Assembly: GCA_024734555.1 (NCBI GenBank)
Contig: JANPWX010000062.1
Span: forward strand, 453,267 to 517,266
Length of the DNA: 64,000 bases
Direction: 5' to 3'
Source of the DNA: Trochalopteron elliotii
Lineage: Eukaryota > Chordata > Aves > Passeriformes > Leiothrichidae
Part shown: piece by piece, positions 12,031 to 24,974 of the stretch
How the letters are laid out: each line of letters begins with the position of its first letter
How positions within the stretch are numbered: the first letter of the stretch is position 1
The notes under the pieces: generated by a model
Told to the model about the DNA's origin: nothing
Databases searched by the model: none
Seen by the model: only the letters and a program-made list of their open reading frames with translations
Made by a program: the position numbers and the translations under genes

Positions 12031-15000
12031 CTATGCACCATGCTACAAGAAGTATTACTGGTTAGTGTTTCCATTGATTTCTTTAATAAAATTCAGATCT
12101 GATTTAAAAACGCCTCTAGATGCTATTGTAAAAATAAAAATCCTTTCACTAATATTCATAAAATCTAATACTTCAGGACATGTAAAAAGACAAACTTCTC
12201 ACTCCAGTTAGAGGAGCAGCAGCAACTGTTATTGCTGGTTTACTTTTTTTTTAGCCAAAGTTTACTTAATTTGGTACAGGAATAATTTAGATTATAAAGC
12301 CTGATAAACTTATTTATTTATCCAAAGAAATCCCAATTAGGTGCTGAGAAGCAGAACACTAAAAGAGAAAACTCAAATTTTATCCTTTTTTAAAGACTCT
12401 TTAAGCTGCACTATTTCTCTGACTAAATTGAGGGGGGAAGGAATGTCATGGCATAGCATTTGTTCAAATCTGAAAGACTTTCAAATTAATACTGAAAAAT
12501 TATGGCAATCTCAATTTCCATTCTAAAAAAATTAGTAAATACAGAGCATGGATTTGGATATAAGAAGACACTGTTTTAATTTTTAAAAAAAAGTCTAATT
12601 TTTAATAATTGCACTATTCACCATAATGAAAAATTTCAAGAGTTCTGAGCTCTGTCAGAGTATAACAGATGAAGTTTTACAAACTATTTTTCTTTCTTCT
12701 GGTGGATACAAATGAAATGAGGTCCTAGTCCTGTGAAGCACTACTCACATTCTAAATGGAGCATAGTAATCCCAATTCCCATTGTCTTCAAGTGCTCATG
12801 TTAAGTATTATTTGTTGCACAGAAACATTTTTCACTCTCAGGAGGTTTAAGCTCCACTTGAATGAATAATATCCATTTTCCCATGCAACTGATAGATTCA
12901 GGGAAAACTGTTCTTCATGCAAATTAGGTTACACCATGAATAGAATTAACCTAAAACAAAGGTATAAAAAAGTAATAGAAAGCCTCTCTTCCATCTCTAG
13001 TTCAAGTACAGGGGTGGGAAAATGATTCTGTTCCCTGGGTGAACTTCAGTTCTTAATTTGGCTGCCTTATAAAACTTAACACAAACTGAAGATCTTAATG
13101 TCATATGCAGAAAATCCTTGAAGAATTATTTCTCTTTTTATTTCAGAGTAGTGACAGAAGGAAGCTACTTAAACATATATTCAAGCATCCCCTAATAGTA
13201 GTATAATTTCTGGCTACCTTTTCTCTTTGCTTTATTGCAACTTTTCTTTTCTTGGAAGCAACAAAGTGAAAATACAGAACCAGAATCACAGGGGTACTGC
13301 TGATAGATACTACAGTGCCTAAAATATCCAGTTCATTTCCACATAACCTATGGGCTCTCCAGCTCGCTTTAACTGCCACAGAGTCACAGCTCTAAAGTAC
13401 AAGTAAACACACCTGAAACCATTGTCTAATGTAAGTCCGAGCAATACTCCATATATTCGTATTTTACCCTAGTGAGGGGAGAGAGAGAAAAACACTTTGT
13501 TCAGTCTTTGGAGGGATTTACAGTCAGTGGCAAACAGAGGAAACCCAGCTGTCCATAAGAAGGTAAAACATTACCTTTAGCCCACCATCACTCCACCAGA
13601 AGTAGCTCAGCCTAGTGAAAGTGGAGGATTAACAATAAATAGAAGAACTGGAGAATGAGTGCACATACTTGCTTTGCCCAGCTACTTTTCGATGTTACTT
13701 CCATCATTATGCAGTATCACTTCCCACATAGCTCATACATTTTATCCAAGTCTCCTTGCATACAAGAGGAAGCCTCTATTTGCTTTTCTTATGGTTTAGG
13801 AATGGCTTTTTCTATCAGGTGTCTCAGCGATTGTCCCATTTTACTCATCTCACATTGGCACAGCTACATACAGCACTAATTACAACTACATTCTACCTAG
13901 CAAGAGATGATGAGGCAGGATTGAAAATGATCCTCTGCAAAAAGTCTGTGAAAACGTGCACTCTAACAGTTCTTTCTTAATTCCTTTTATCTGTATCCAG
14001 TGCAGGTGTGTCCTAATTGGCATACTAAATTCAATTAAGATGCCAGGAAACGTCTGCCTCCAGTTAAAACACACACGGAAGGGCATGCAATGCCTTTTCT
14101 GCAGAGTACTGAAAAATTCCAACATACATTCTAAAGTGGGGAAAAAAAAAATAAAGGAAGAGAAAAGCAACATAAAAGAAATTCCAAGAGAAATTTTGAA
14201 ATGGTATATTAAATCATGGAATATATCAGCTAAAAATGACATTATCTTTCAAGAAAATATTTCCTTTGTTGTATTGCTGATTAATTTCTCATGTGGAATA
14301 TTTATCAATGTATCTTTAGACATACACTGGCTCTAATGAGGTGATTGATCTAAATATTGTAAAAACGTCATTTTATTTGTCTTACTGGTCTTACATGGCT
14401 TGCATCTGAGTGGAAAAGTTACTGTAATATTTGCTTGAACCACAAAGTATTCTTCAGATGTTTCCTCTCTACCACCAAGGATTCCTTCTTTATTTGCACA
14501 TCTCCATAGGCACAATATCCTACAACTTAATACAGATAGATATGGCTGTCTTTTTTTCTCATTACTATGACCACAATTTTTTCTAAAATATTATTCTACT
14601 ATTACCTTCAAAGGGAAACAAGCATTATCCTAAACAAGCTTCTACAAGTGCTCACAGTACTGGGGTGAAAAATCCGTTATGCATCAAGACAAAGTTCGGC
14701 AGACCTAGCAGTAATTTACAGACACTTTTCAAACTACTAAATCACGTACAGCCTGTATGCACCTGCTCCTGAACTCTGTTTAAAATTTCAGGTTTAAACT
14801 CTCCTGTGTCATAAATATAGCTTAGTCATCATCACTGAAATATTCAAAAGCATTTCTCAAGAGAGGCTTTTTTAAGTGACCTACATTAGATGCAGTTTGG
14901 AGTGATGTTCATCATAAATGAATTATTGACTACAGTACAGGGGAACATGTTTATCATGTTTTTCTCCTTACATGGATATATTGATATGAATTTGTATACT

Positions 15001-15760
15001 TTAGTCTCCAGGTATAAGGTATTTTTTGAGAATTGGGTAGTGTTACATGAGACTGAAGCACTAGATGTGCTATGAGAGAGAGAAAGTTATTTTCTGAAGT
15101 GCTGTAGTTTTCATCAGAGGGTAGGAACTGGGCTAGACCAGACAGAATGGAATTTGGATTACACAACAGTTTCAGTTAATATCACAATACACATATTTTG
15201 GGCATCATTTTCACAGCATTAAAGCCAGAGGTCTTTATGTATTTGCACAAACCATTAAAGAAATAACTCATGTGTATTTAATATTTATCAGTGCAAAAAT
15301 TTCCTCAATTAAATTTTTCTTGCTGTATTGACAAAAGTAGTGGATTGACCTTGGTTCTCAACTCCATGCAAACCATGCTGTTACGCTTCTCTTCCAGGAA
15401 TCACTTGCATAAAGAGGATGGGCCAATCAAAGCATGTTTATTATCTTAAGCAGTAAAACCACATATTTTCTGTGTGCAAATCCCGTCATTCATAATATTT
15501 AATAATTTTTGTATTCATTTTTCTCATTAATTTTCTAAATGAATGCCAGGGACCTTCAAAGTATGGCACAGACTGATGATAGAATTATGTGTTAGACCAG
15601 TACCTTATCTGTATGTCAGAAACATATTCCAGCATTAGACTCTAGTGGATTCAAGACTGAAAAAAACTGAGATAGAATAACAATATGACTGAGAGGGGGT
15701 GGGGAGAGAATATGGAGGAGGAAAAAGACTTTGACAAACTTGTGAGAAGACAAGGATTAA
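12031..15760. other. unique AT-rich sequence, no gene seen
   Basis: Overlapping opposite-strand open frames (118 and 126 codons around 13886-14336) contain no domain that I recognise. No transposon is recognised. Confidence 0.45.
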
Positions 15761-15763
15761 AAA

Positions 15764-15780
15764 CTTTTTTTTTTTTTTTT
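15764..15780. repeat. poly-T tract
   Basis: About 17 consecutive T. It lies inside the longest open frame of the window (15685-16086), where it would encode a run of phenylalanine. This is one reason to doubt that frame. Confidence 0.85.
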
Positions 15781-15789
15781 GTATTTGTA

Positions 15790-17305
15790 AAAAATAAAGC
15801 AGAAAGTAACTGGACAGGTCAGGAGGCAAAAGCTCTGCCAGACTGTGCAGGCAAGATTAGGAAAACAGAGCCAGTTTATTTACTGAGAATTACTGGACAG
15901 TTTAAAACCCAAGCAGTGAACAAGGTTAAAGATAGTGCAGCAGTGCCAGACCGTGACAGAGTAGACAAGCAATTTAGAATTCAGAAGGTCAGGCAAAAAA
16001 ATCTACCTATTTTTTTAAATAAGATACAAGTTTTTATACTAATATCTAGAAACACAATTAAATGGCAACAAACCAAGACCATATAAAGACAGCATTTGGA
16101 CCATGTTCCCAGACTGATCATGTGCAAAGTTCTGTTGCTGGAAAAGTTTTTCTATAAATAGTACTATGCCATATTTTATATTTGAAATTAATCCTGATGG
16201 CAATGCATCATCTAAGAGGTTCAGGAAACAATAAAAAACAGCTTTTTTAAGTGCATAATAAGGAAAAAAGTTGTTAACTCTTTTTACATCTAATGTTTAT
16301 ATAGAATTTAAACTCCTTAAACTTGTTTTTATATATTAGTACACTCCATTTTTTTCCATTAAACTGTTATACAAAATGTTTTTTTTTCTTCTCATCTCTT
16401 CTCACTCTTTTTCAAAAATTCTTTGTTGAATGTTTTTATACCACATTTTCCTGCCTTTCAAAACATTATTGTGAACAAAAAGAACTGCATTATGGTCTGA
16501 CCATTTTATAGTTGATACAATAGGCTACCACCAGTCTTTCTCCCAAATTACAAAATAAAGCAATAATTTTTCCTGTTGGAGTGAAATCACAAGTCAACAC
16601 AAGATGAACTAGAAATTCAATGATAATATTGTATATTCTGCATGCAGTTTAAACATAGAAATTAGAGCAGCAAAGGAAAATAAAGGACAGGATAACAAAA
16701 GAATATTGCCCCACTGAAGATCTCACATGGGAATACAAAGTTTTTACACTATATAAATAGTTTATTTTAGGTTTCAGAGATAGAATCATACCTTAATAAG
16801 TTTGGCCAGTGGATATCTGCAGCTGCATATCAGCTGGAAATAAAACCCACATAAGATCCCTTAGCTTAGCAGAACTCAAGGCAAGCCTAAAAATCTATAA
16901 TTAGAGCTTACCCTGAAGAAATGAAAACAAGGCAATAAAGAGAATAATTTCTTCACTTTGTCAGTTGGTGTGAAAGACAAATGAGATTGGCATTAATCAG
17001 TTCTCAGAAGTAAAAGAGTTTCTTTTGGCTAGTGTCTCTAACAGTAGTAGTCAGTCAAAGGGCAAAGGAAGTAAGTGCAGCTGAAACAATCATACTGAAA
17101 ATAACACTGTCTACAGCTTCAGAAGACATTCCCAGAGAAAGTAACACTTGGGTGTTAAATATAGTTTTTTGCTTGTAACATTCCTGACCTATTCCAGGGC
17201 TGTATAAACAAGCTAAACTCAGTTGTATAATTCCACTGGAAATAAAAGTTGGTTTAATTATAATTTAAAATACTTTTCCTCCTTCCCTGATCATCATGTC
17301 AGATC
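15790..17305. other. unique AT-rich sequence, no gene seen
   Basis: Covers most of a 133-codon open frame with no recognised family. No repeat is recognised. Confidence 0.45.
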
Positions 17306-17309
17306 TTAC

Positions 17310-17400
17310 AAAAAACCCCCAAAAAACAAAAAAACCCAAAACAAACAAAAAACCAAAAAACAAACAAACAAAACCCACCTAAAACCAACTAACAAAAACA
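17310..17400. repeat. A/C-rich low-complexity tract
   Basis: About 90 bases made almost entirely of A and C (aaaaacccccaaaaaacaaa-like units), typical of bird low-complexity DNA. Confidence 0.9.
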
Positions 17401-17672
17401 TCACAATTTTTTTCTTTTAAAAAGCAAAAACAAAACAAGACTTCAGTAAGATAACATGCTACTATTGTACTTGCAAACAAATTTCTTTTAAAGGCCAAAG
17501 GATGTCTCAGCAAACGTAAGATTTGGAGAACCTGTGGAAGTTGCCTGAACAAGACAAAGCCCAGGCAATACTTTAGTGAGTGCAACTGTTGAACAATAGC
17601 ACAGTCAACAACAAGCACTAGAGGCTAAATTTGATTCTTGGAGAAACCTGTCAAAGAAATAGCCCAACAAGT

Positions 17673-17706
17673 AATACACCAATACACCAATACACCAAAA
17701 TACACC
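17673..17706. repeat. (AATACACC)n octamer tandem repeat, four copies
   Basis: Three exact aatacacc units are followed by aaaatacacc, which is a fourth unit with two extra A. It is a short minisatellite seed. Confidence 0.9.
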
Positions 17707-17709
17707 AGT

Positions 17710-18715
17710 TTTCTGGATGTAAGTATACAAAACTGATAGAAAAGTTCAAAGTACTCTTCAATATGAGCAAGAACACTTTTAGTCACACCTGTCTTTCCTT
17801 CACACCAATAGATTTTTTCTGTTTGTGGTGTGTCATGAAATTGTTGGCACATCAGTGCTACCAAATGCCATCTGACATCTCTACATTTATTCTATGATTC
17901 AGTAGAGAAATTTGAAAGCGTTCAGGTTTTTATCTAAGCTCAAATGTTTTTAGTGAAGGAATTTAATTTTTGGATATAAATGTGATAATCAGTTCAACAA
18001 GAACTATTTAGAACATGTGGGGCCTAAAGCTTAAAGGAAAAAAAAATGCTATACGGAACAGAGTTTTAAACAGAAAATTTCTGCATAATCTGTGGGAACA
18101 ACTATAAAATAATAATTTGGATTAATGTTACAGACAAAGTTGCTACTCAAACAAGACTCTAAACCTCTAGGAAAGTCAGAAATAATATATATACATAATT
18201 TCTGGTTAAAATGGCACTAATCTCTAAAAAGAATCTTCCAGAAACAAAAATACCCTGTTTCGTTTAATATGATTTATTAGGATAGTAACTATTTTGGTGT
18301 TATCATGGTAGGAAATTTTATTTCAAATAGATGATGGATATTTTTTAATGAAACGGGAGTTAAAGGAAAAAAATTATCAGGTAGTAATCATGACTTTCTA
18401 ACTTAATAAAAGTAAATGTTAAAGGGACCTTTAATAATCACTGTAACAGATGTCACGATGTGGTTCTTCTAGATCCATTGTACACAATTATGGCAATTGG
18501 TTTGTGAATTTTTTTAAGCTCTCTACTAAAGTTCAAAAGTTGATTTTTAGTTTTGTTAAGCTTAGAAATATTTTGATGCAAATTAATTACATGCTTCACA
18601 GAATGTTATAACCCAGCCTGCTACAATGTTGTGTGGAAACACTGCTGTTTGTCAAAGTACATAAATAAATCCTGATGAATTCTATCTGCCTTTTTTTTAT
18701 TCTACATGCCTTTTT
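17710..18715. other. unique AT-rich sequence, no gene seen
   Basis: An isolated attctatgattc at about 17890 resembles the CR1 terminal repeat, but the adjoining CR1 sequence is not evident. Confidence 0.45.
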
Positions 18716-18728
18716 TTTTTTTTCTCAG

Positions 18729-18851
18729 ACAAGCATATGATATCAGAACCTTACCAGTCGGATAAGAAAGACTATATTTCAATATTACCCTTGATTTCTG
18801 AGCATCTGGATTTGAAACAACTTTGTACACACAAAATACAAGATCTGAAAG
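18729..18851 (+). other. candidate internal exon, 123 bases (unconfirmed)
   Basis: A strong polypyrimidine tract (long T run, then ctcag at 18724-18728) precedes 123 bases that end at aaag|gtaatc. One frame is open throughout (K-H-M-I-S-E-P-Y-Q-S ... H-K-I-Q-D-L-K) and enters and leaves at the same codon phase, as a symmetrical internal exon would. The donor is only fair. I recognise no family in the peptide, and the frame stays open past the donor to 18955, so the splice boundary is not forced by a stop. No partner exons are evident. Chance is a serious alternative. Confidence 0.2.
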
Positions 18852-18979
18852 GTAATCGTTATGGATCCACCTCCTCTGGTAATTTTGCTTGCTTTGTACT
18901 CCTGCCCATGGTCAGAACATGTTCGCAGGTGCTCCCAACACTGAGTCAGAGTTGATGCAATGCTGTCTTGCACTGCACT

Positions 18980-20420
18980 GGTATAAACTAGAACTACCTA
19001 TAAATTAGGTGGACACATATAAATAAAAAAAATCTGTCTTAAATTAAAGAAATATTCTCAAACACAAACATAAGAAAAAATGTAAAAGTTGATAAAAGTA
19101 AACCATGAATTGTAAAAATATATGAATTTTTTATACACCTCGCTTCAGGAGATCAAATCCTTTGCTGTTCCGGGGACAGCTTACACAGACATCAACTAGA
19201 AAATGTACAGCCAACTGAAGCCCTGGTTTAAACAGCTCAGTGGACCTCCTTCTTTTCACTCTGCCTGCAGACAAGACGTTTGCAAGTTCTTTTATCTTGC
19301 ACCAGGCCTACTACACCGCAATGGCCCCTGCCTTTGGGCAAGTCATCTGCCAGCTTGCTAAAATATCTTGGATGATTTAGCAACTTTCTTACGTTTCTCA
19401 GGGGGCTGTTAAATCCTATCTCCTTTTCATAATCCACTTCCTTGTAGGTGGCAGTTTAATTATTTTACTGCTAAGCTTTTAAGTTGGTGTGCTGCACCCT
19501 GGGAACCCCACAACACACAGGGTGTTAATGGGCGTTTGCCCAGGCAGGTTAGGTCTTTGTAGTTGTTTACATCACCCTCCAATTACCTGGCTGCTTTAAA
19601 GATAGTGTGTATCAGTCTTGAAACTTCACAGGCCTTAAGAGGCCTCTCATTGAAATATGATGCCTCTTCTACAATGCTTTGCTCCTATAGTGCTTTCTGA
19701 AAACTGAGTCAGAATGATTCATGTTATATCCCCGAAAGAACAGCATCTTTCCCTCTCAGTGCAGTTTTGTACATCTTGTTGAACCTGTTTTTAACAGAAA
19801 CTTTTCTTCTTAAAGGCAAATTGTGTATGCATTATGTCACTGTTCTGAATTGTAGCTTTGTTTGTATAATAAAAAAAAATTATTCTTGTAAGAAGGGATA
19901 CAAGGAAAAAATACAATACTAAAATACCCAAAACTGCAACTCTTCTATGATTCTACCCTGAGATTAGACATATCAGTTTTATGCATAAGATTTACATTAA
20001 AAATATTCATAAAACCACCTTATTAAATGTAGTATGTTCTAAGTGTGCAATGAAGCCCAAACCTATTCTGGATGTACTTAGCTTACAAGCAAGTATGGGT
20101 TCACACACAGAGGAAGGAAAATAATTCCTCCTAGCCAAAGAGAAATATTTTTACTGCATAAGTCCTAGATGTCTAGGTAGTGTTCTGTTGTGTTAAAAAA
20201 AAAAAACATAAATCAAACACTCCCTATTCATCAATGCTTCCTGACCTCTTTATCTGTATGTCTGGTTTCTTTGTGGCATTTCTGTTGTAATAATCCAGCT
20301 CAATGTACTCAGTCTGAGTAAATGAGAATTCATACGATACCTATCTAGCAACAGGCATTTTTCACTGGGCCAAGGGCATATTTGCTGCAATCAGAGAAAC
20401 CAAGTTAGAATATAACCAAA
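18980..20420. other. unique sequence; moderate-GC block at 19140-19890
   Basis: The stretch at about 19140-19890 is richer in G+C than its surroundings. It holds clustered factor-type motifs: tgtttac (FOX), caattac (homeobox), agatag (GATA) and ctgagtcag (AP-1). It ends near ataataaaaaaaaa. It could be a conserved regulatory element or an untranslated exon of an unseen gene. No coding frame is supported. Confidence 0.25.
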
Positions 20421-20424
20421 TAAA

Positions 20425-20562
20425 TTATAGAATGGTGTGGGTTGGCTGGGACCTTAAAGATCATTTAGTTCCAACCCCCCTTCCATGGACAGGAACACTT
20501 TCCACTAGCTGGCATTGCTCAAAGCCCCATTCAACCTGCCGTGGACACTTCCACTGGTGAGG
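20425..20562 (-). mobile_element. CR1 LINE 3' fragment
   Basis: The plus strand shows the reverse complement of the CR1 3' end: atagaatgg, gttggctgggaccttaaaga, tcatttagttccaaccccc, then the ccatggacaggaacact and caaagccccattcaacctg blocks. Only the last 140 bases or so of the element remain (5' truncated, as is usual for CR1). Confidence 0.93.
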
Positions 20563-20564
20563 CA

Positions 20565-22015
20565 GAAAGCAAAAAATTACAACAGGTTGGAGGTCACAAT
20601 TATTGAAGAACTACAAAAACTGGTAATAGTTTTGAATTTGATCCAGTATGAAGCATCTTGACTCTCTCTCCACTTCTCATTGACTTCCCACTTTCACTTA
20701 ATATAAAACTATTATTTTCTAGTAGTAAGTTTTGATATAAGTTTGAACGAATTTTATAAGTCTCACAAAACTGAGACTACTCATTACATCTTAGTAGTTA
20801 TCTAGCAAACTAATATAAAAATATATTGTTGAATACCTTCTTATAGCTACTTTTATTTAAAATTGATTCATTAAAATAATAACACTACAGTCATACATAC
20901 AATTTACCTAACCCTTTTGGGACTACAGCTATTATATGAAGACAATATGATATAAATGTTCAATCTGGGGGGAGAAGAACTGAATTATAAAGGAGTCTTT
21001 TGGCCTGTGACTGGCCATGTAAAAAAGGCATCTCTATCTTTACAGTTACACTACTACACAGAATTTGAAAACTGTGCTGATATCAACTCCCAGGGAAAAA
21101 AACTCTTGCACATACTTAATAAATATGTTTCATTTGTAGATAAAAATTAATACCTCATTCTGATTGTTCTGTGCTGAAATTCTGAGAATTCATTAAGCAT
21201 GAGCCTTACTACTCCAAGCCATTTATGTCTTTAATGAAGGTACAATGTTTTCTAGCATTCCGTTTGTGATTTTTCTCCAAAAGAAACTTTTGCTGCAGCT
21301 CAGTCAGTATCATCAAAATTATTTACAATTAGAATTTAAATTGTACAGTTCAGAATGTGTCAATATATCATTAGGATCTTACCTAGAAATGTACTACATT
21401 TAAAAGAATAAATCCTTCCAAATAGTGTTGAAACTGTGATCACTACCTAAATTTTCTTTCAATTACCACTATCTAATTATCATTAGGAGTAAAATATTTG
21501 TTCAGTATGTATTATATATTAACATATGAAATCCATTTCAGAGTCTGCTTTAAGTTCTTTTCATAAAAGTAACTTCCACAGAAGAATCATTGTTTATGAA
21601 GAAAGTAGAAAAGCCAAGAATCCTCTTAAAAATAATTAAACAAACAAAAAGCCAAATCACTCTCTATCATGCACATCATGATGTCATTTGTGGAAAAAAA
21701 GTATTTTTTTTTCTCCCAGCAAGTTGTTCATCACTAATATTCCTTTGTACAGAAAAGGTTCTGCCCTGCAGCCTATCTACTCTATAATAGCTAACTATCT
21801 CTGCATATTTTTTCTGTTTGTGGTTGAAAGTAGTTGGAGGAAGTAATTTTATTTTTTGTGGATATAGCACGGTCCAGTTAAAACACAGATTTTATTTTGT
21901 CCATTCATCCTGATGAACACTTAATTTGGCAAATGTTCAGTGTACATTACCTAACACCTACATCCAGAACTTCAAAGGGTGTCTGTAGAAGTGCAGTGGG
22001 CCGCATGAGGGTATC
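20565..22015. other. unique AT-rich sequence, no gene seen
   Basis: No gene or repeat recognised. Confidence 0.5.
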
Positions 22016-22019
22016 TTAG

Positions 22020-22049
22020 AAGATAGATCTTGTCAAGAAGATCTATCTT
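22020..22049. repeat. perfect 12-bp inverted repeat, 6-base loop
   Basis: aagatagatctt (22020-22031) and its exact reverse complement (22038-22049) flank gtcaag. Confidence 0.95.
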
Positions 22050-22054
22050 GCTGC

Positions 22055-23220
22055 ATCTAACTGTGCCAGGACAAAAGGATGCCTGCAGTGTTAATTCCAA
22101 CATTGGGGAATTAACCTTTCTTCACACCTGCACCTTCCATTTTTCCTCAAAAACACTGAACTTTCTCCTTATGTCTTTTGCACTGTGAAATAAGTAAGTG
22201 CATTATTTGATTTGCCTGAATTTAGCATGCTCCTAGATTTTGAATAGTGACAATTATCTGGGCAGCTGATTATTATTTGGTACAAACGTTCCCAAACCTA
22301 ATGTTGAACCAAGACATCAGTGTAATGCCTGAGCTGCGTTTCCCTAACCTTAAAATAAATTGCTGCACTTCATGCCTCCTAGCCTAAACCTCACTGCTTC
22401 AAAAGACAATTATTTCAATATTTAGAAAAAAATGTTTTACCTAAAATCAGGTAGTTTATGTGGTATTCTAAAAATACAGTCTTCCAGATCTCATATTGAT
22501 AGATACATTTTATTTAAGCAAATGTAAGGCTCTACAGTATCCCTTTGAAATATAGGCTGAACACAAAGAAAATGCTAAAGAATCCTTTGGAAAAAATGAA
22601 ACCACTTTTATTTAAGTAAGTGTTCATGCTGAAATAAATAAATACTTCTCTAGTGTTTATAGCAGTCCACTTAGGGATCACTAATTTTATTACTTTAGTT
22701 CTCTCTGGCAATTAAGAACTCAGATACTTATGTCCAGCGTATGAAATAATTGAACTGTTTTCCCTGCTCTAAATTAAGCTGTTTTCACTGCAAGAAAAAA
22801 GAAAATAATTCAAGCAATGCTGAATTAACCTTACAAATAAATACATTGTGAGGTTGTCTTCAATTTATTTAGATAAATATTTGTGTTCTAAAATCATCAT
22901 ATGAAAATTAGTAGAAGCTCCAACTACACTACATGAAGAGAACTAAGAAACCTCAAACCTTGCATTACTTCCTCAATTGGAGGAATCTTCAGTGTTTTCA
23001 GTCAGAAATGAACCTCCACAACCCCCCTCTCCCTAATGCCCATGAATTAGACTCCTACAAAGACAAAGAATAATGGAAGAAATCAATGCACAGCCTTAAT
23101 AAAGACAGGGACTAGAAAAGAGACCAAGAGAGAAATTATCCTTGTCCTTATCTTATTTGCCTCATGTCTTTAATGTATCCGGAACTACAGACACATACAG
23201 AGAAATCTTCCTTGTGTGAT
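22055..23220. other. unique AT-rich sequence, no gene seen
   Basis: No gene or repeat recognised. Confidence 0.5.
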
Positions 23221-23227
23221 GATGAGA

Positions 23228-23263
23228 AAAGTCTTTCTTGAATTAAGATTCAAGAAAGACTTT
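23228..23263. repeat. perfect 16-bp hairpin, 4-base loop
   Basis: aaagtctttcttgaat (23228-23243) is followed by taag and then its exact reverse complement (23248-23263). With one bulged A the pairing extends a few bases further. The stem is too short for a normal pre-miRNA. Confidence 0.95.
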
Positions 23264-23269
23264 CTAAGT

Positions 23270-23925
23270 TACCAGTGGGAGGGGATTACTCTATAAGCAT
23301 TATTCAAAATTGTTTACTTCAGCAGAGAGAAACAAACCTGTTATGCACATCCATGTATTAGAAATTAATTATTTTGTGGCCTCATAGTGTAGAACAGATG
23401 TCATTATGTTATTATGTGGAAAATGGAAAGGTTAAATATTCACTTCATTATTTAAGAAAACTAAACCAATGTCAAAGAGTTAACTTTGCTTTTGAGAGTT
23501 TGAAAGTATTTTGGTGAATAATGAAGAGCTTGTTTTGAAATCCCTGACATCCACTTTGCTAAAATCAAATACCACTGGACTGAAAACAGAGATCCTATCC
23601 ATCATCCTTGACTTTAAGTTTCTGTTTCTAAGGAACAAGAATAACACCAGTCATTTCAGATCCACTAAAAGTGAGCATCAAGACTCGCATTTAGTCCTGG
23701 AATTTTTTCAACTTTTACAGCACAAGGGAAGCAACTGAACACAATAATTCATTTACTTCTGTGAAAGCACTCTGGGTTCTCTCCTATACGTTGCATGAAG
23801 CAAGACCTTGCTTTGCATTAGCGGGAACACTTAGGATATCACTCCTAAATAGTACCCATAAAATAAATTATTCAATTACCTGACACTTATTTTTCTTTAA
23901 TTGGTTGTATGTCTGAAATCTTACA
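23270..23925. other. unique AT-rich sequence, no gene seen
   Basis: A 75-codon open frame at 23511-23738 has no recognisable content. Confidence 0.5.
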
Positions 23926-23939
23926 CAGGTCTGTTGAGG

Positions 23940-24035
23940 TGTCACCGCAGTGGGTAACGAAGTACCTCACAGCTGCTCACTCATCCCTCATCAGCAGGGT
24001 CAGAGACAGCACGAGGCCCTAAGCAGCCAAAAGAG
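23940..24035 (-). mobile_element. possible decayed avian LTR end fragment
   Basis: A locally GC-rich patch in AT-rich DNA contains cagctgctcactcatccctc followed by a cagcagggtcagagacagca segment. This loosely resembles the minus-orientation 3' end of the LTR family seen at 7975-8485. Similarity is short and partial, so it may be unrelated. Confidence 0.25.
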
Positions 24036-24039
24036 TTTT

Positions 24040-24870
24040 TGGTTTTGTTTTGGTTTAAATACCTTTCTTTGTCCAACTTTTAACTTAGTCAGTATTTATT
24101 ACATACCCTGATGTTAACTTTTTGAAGATAAACAGCACTGCATTTTCCTAAGTGTACAGGCACCACACTGACCTCTACAAATTTAACTTTTTAGGGATAT
24201 TCATTCATAAATGTCAAAAAATGCATGCCATTAATTTTTCTGCTAACATCTAATTGCACCTTTTGTATCATCATATTCTATTCTCAAGTCCCTAACTAAC
24301 TATAGTATGTTTAGCTTTGTCACGTTGTCTCTCCATCATCTGTATAATAACGTCCTTTGTAATACTGACACATGTAATAGCCAGCAACTGCAAACATCCC
24401 ATGGGTTAGCATTTATAATTTATAAGTTATGAACAGGAGGGTAACTGTTCTTTTAACAGTTAATCTTTAACAGTTTTAATCTTTCATTTCATTCTTTATT
24501 CTCTTTACCCCGTTATTTTTCTAAATAAGAAATTGCTTATGGTCTCAAAATATCAAAAAGGCTCTCTTCTACTGTATCAACTACTTTGTCAATACAGAAT
24601 CCATTTTCAGAAATGTTCTCTTGTACATTTTAAGCCTCAAAATCTGGAACATCCTAAAGCAGCTGGCTTTAAAAAGAATGCACACTCAGGAAATTCCAAA
24701 TATTTTAATTTTTTAAAAATAGTTTGTAAAGTTTCTCACAGATAGATATTAAAACAAACACAAAAACCCTTATTACTTCAGAAAAACAAAAACCAAATCC
24801 TTATCCTTCTTCAAAAGACATATATTCGTATTAGGAAAATATCCAAATAAATAGAAAAGAACTGAATATG
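24040..24870. other. unique AT-rich sequence, no gene seen
   Basis: A small direct and inverted arrangement of aacagtta lies at 24440-24480. Nothing else is recognised. Confidence 0.5.
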
Positions 24871-24878
24871 GATATGGG

Positions 24879-24894
24879 AAAAAAAAAAAAAAAA
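24879..24894. repeat. poly-A tract (about 16 bases)
   Basis: An uninterrupted A run with no recognised retrocopy body upstream. Confidence 0.85.
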
Positions 24895-24974
24895 GAAAAC
24901 AACTCAGCTTTTGATTTATTTAAAAAGTTGAGCTAGGACCACCTCAGTTTTTCTCTTTAACATAGGGTTCTGGA

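Noticed and set aside
13886..14336. Overlapping 118- and 126-codon frames on opposite strands
   Set aside because: Both are lysine/phenylalanine-rich translations of AT-rich DNA, with no family resemblance and no supporting splice or promoter signals.
15685..16086. Longest open frame in the window (133 codons)
   Set aside because: It runs through a 17-base T homopolymer, shows no known domain, and is of a length expected by chance in 64 kb.
17673..17706. Four-copy octamer as a CRISPR-like or regulatory array
   Set aside because: The units are directly adjacent with no spacers, so it is a simple tandem repeat in eukaryotic DNA.
17884..17896. Isolated CR1-like terminal repeat (attctatgattc)
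   Set aside because: The adjoining bases do not follow the CR1 tail; twelve bases are too few to call an element. A similar isolated match near 19949 was rejected for the same reason.
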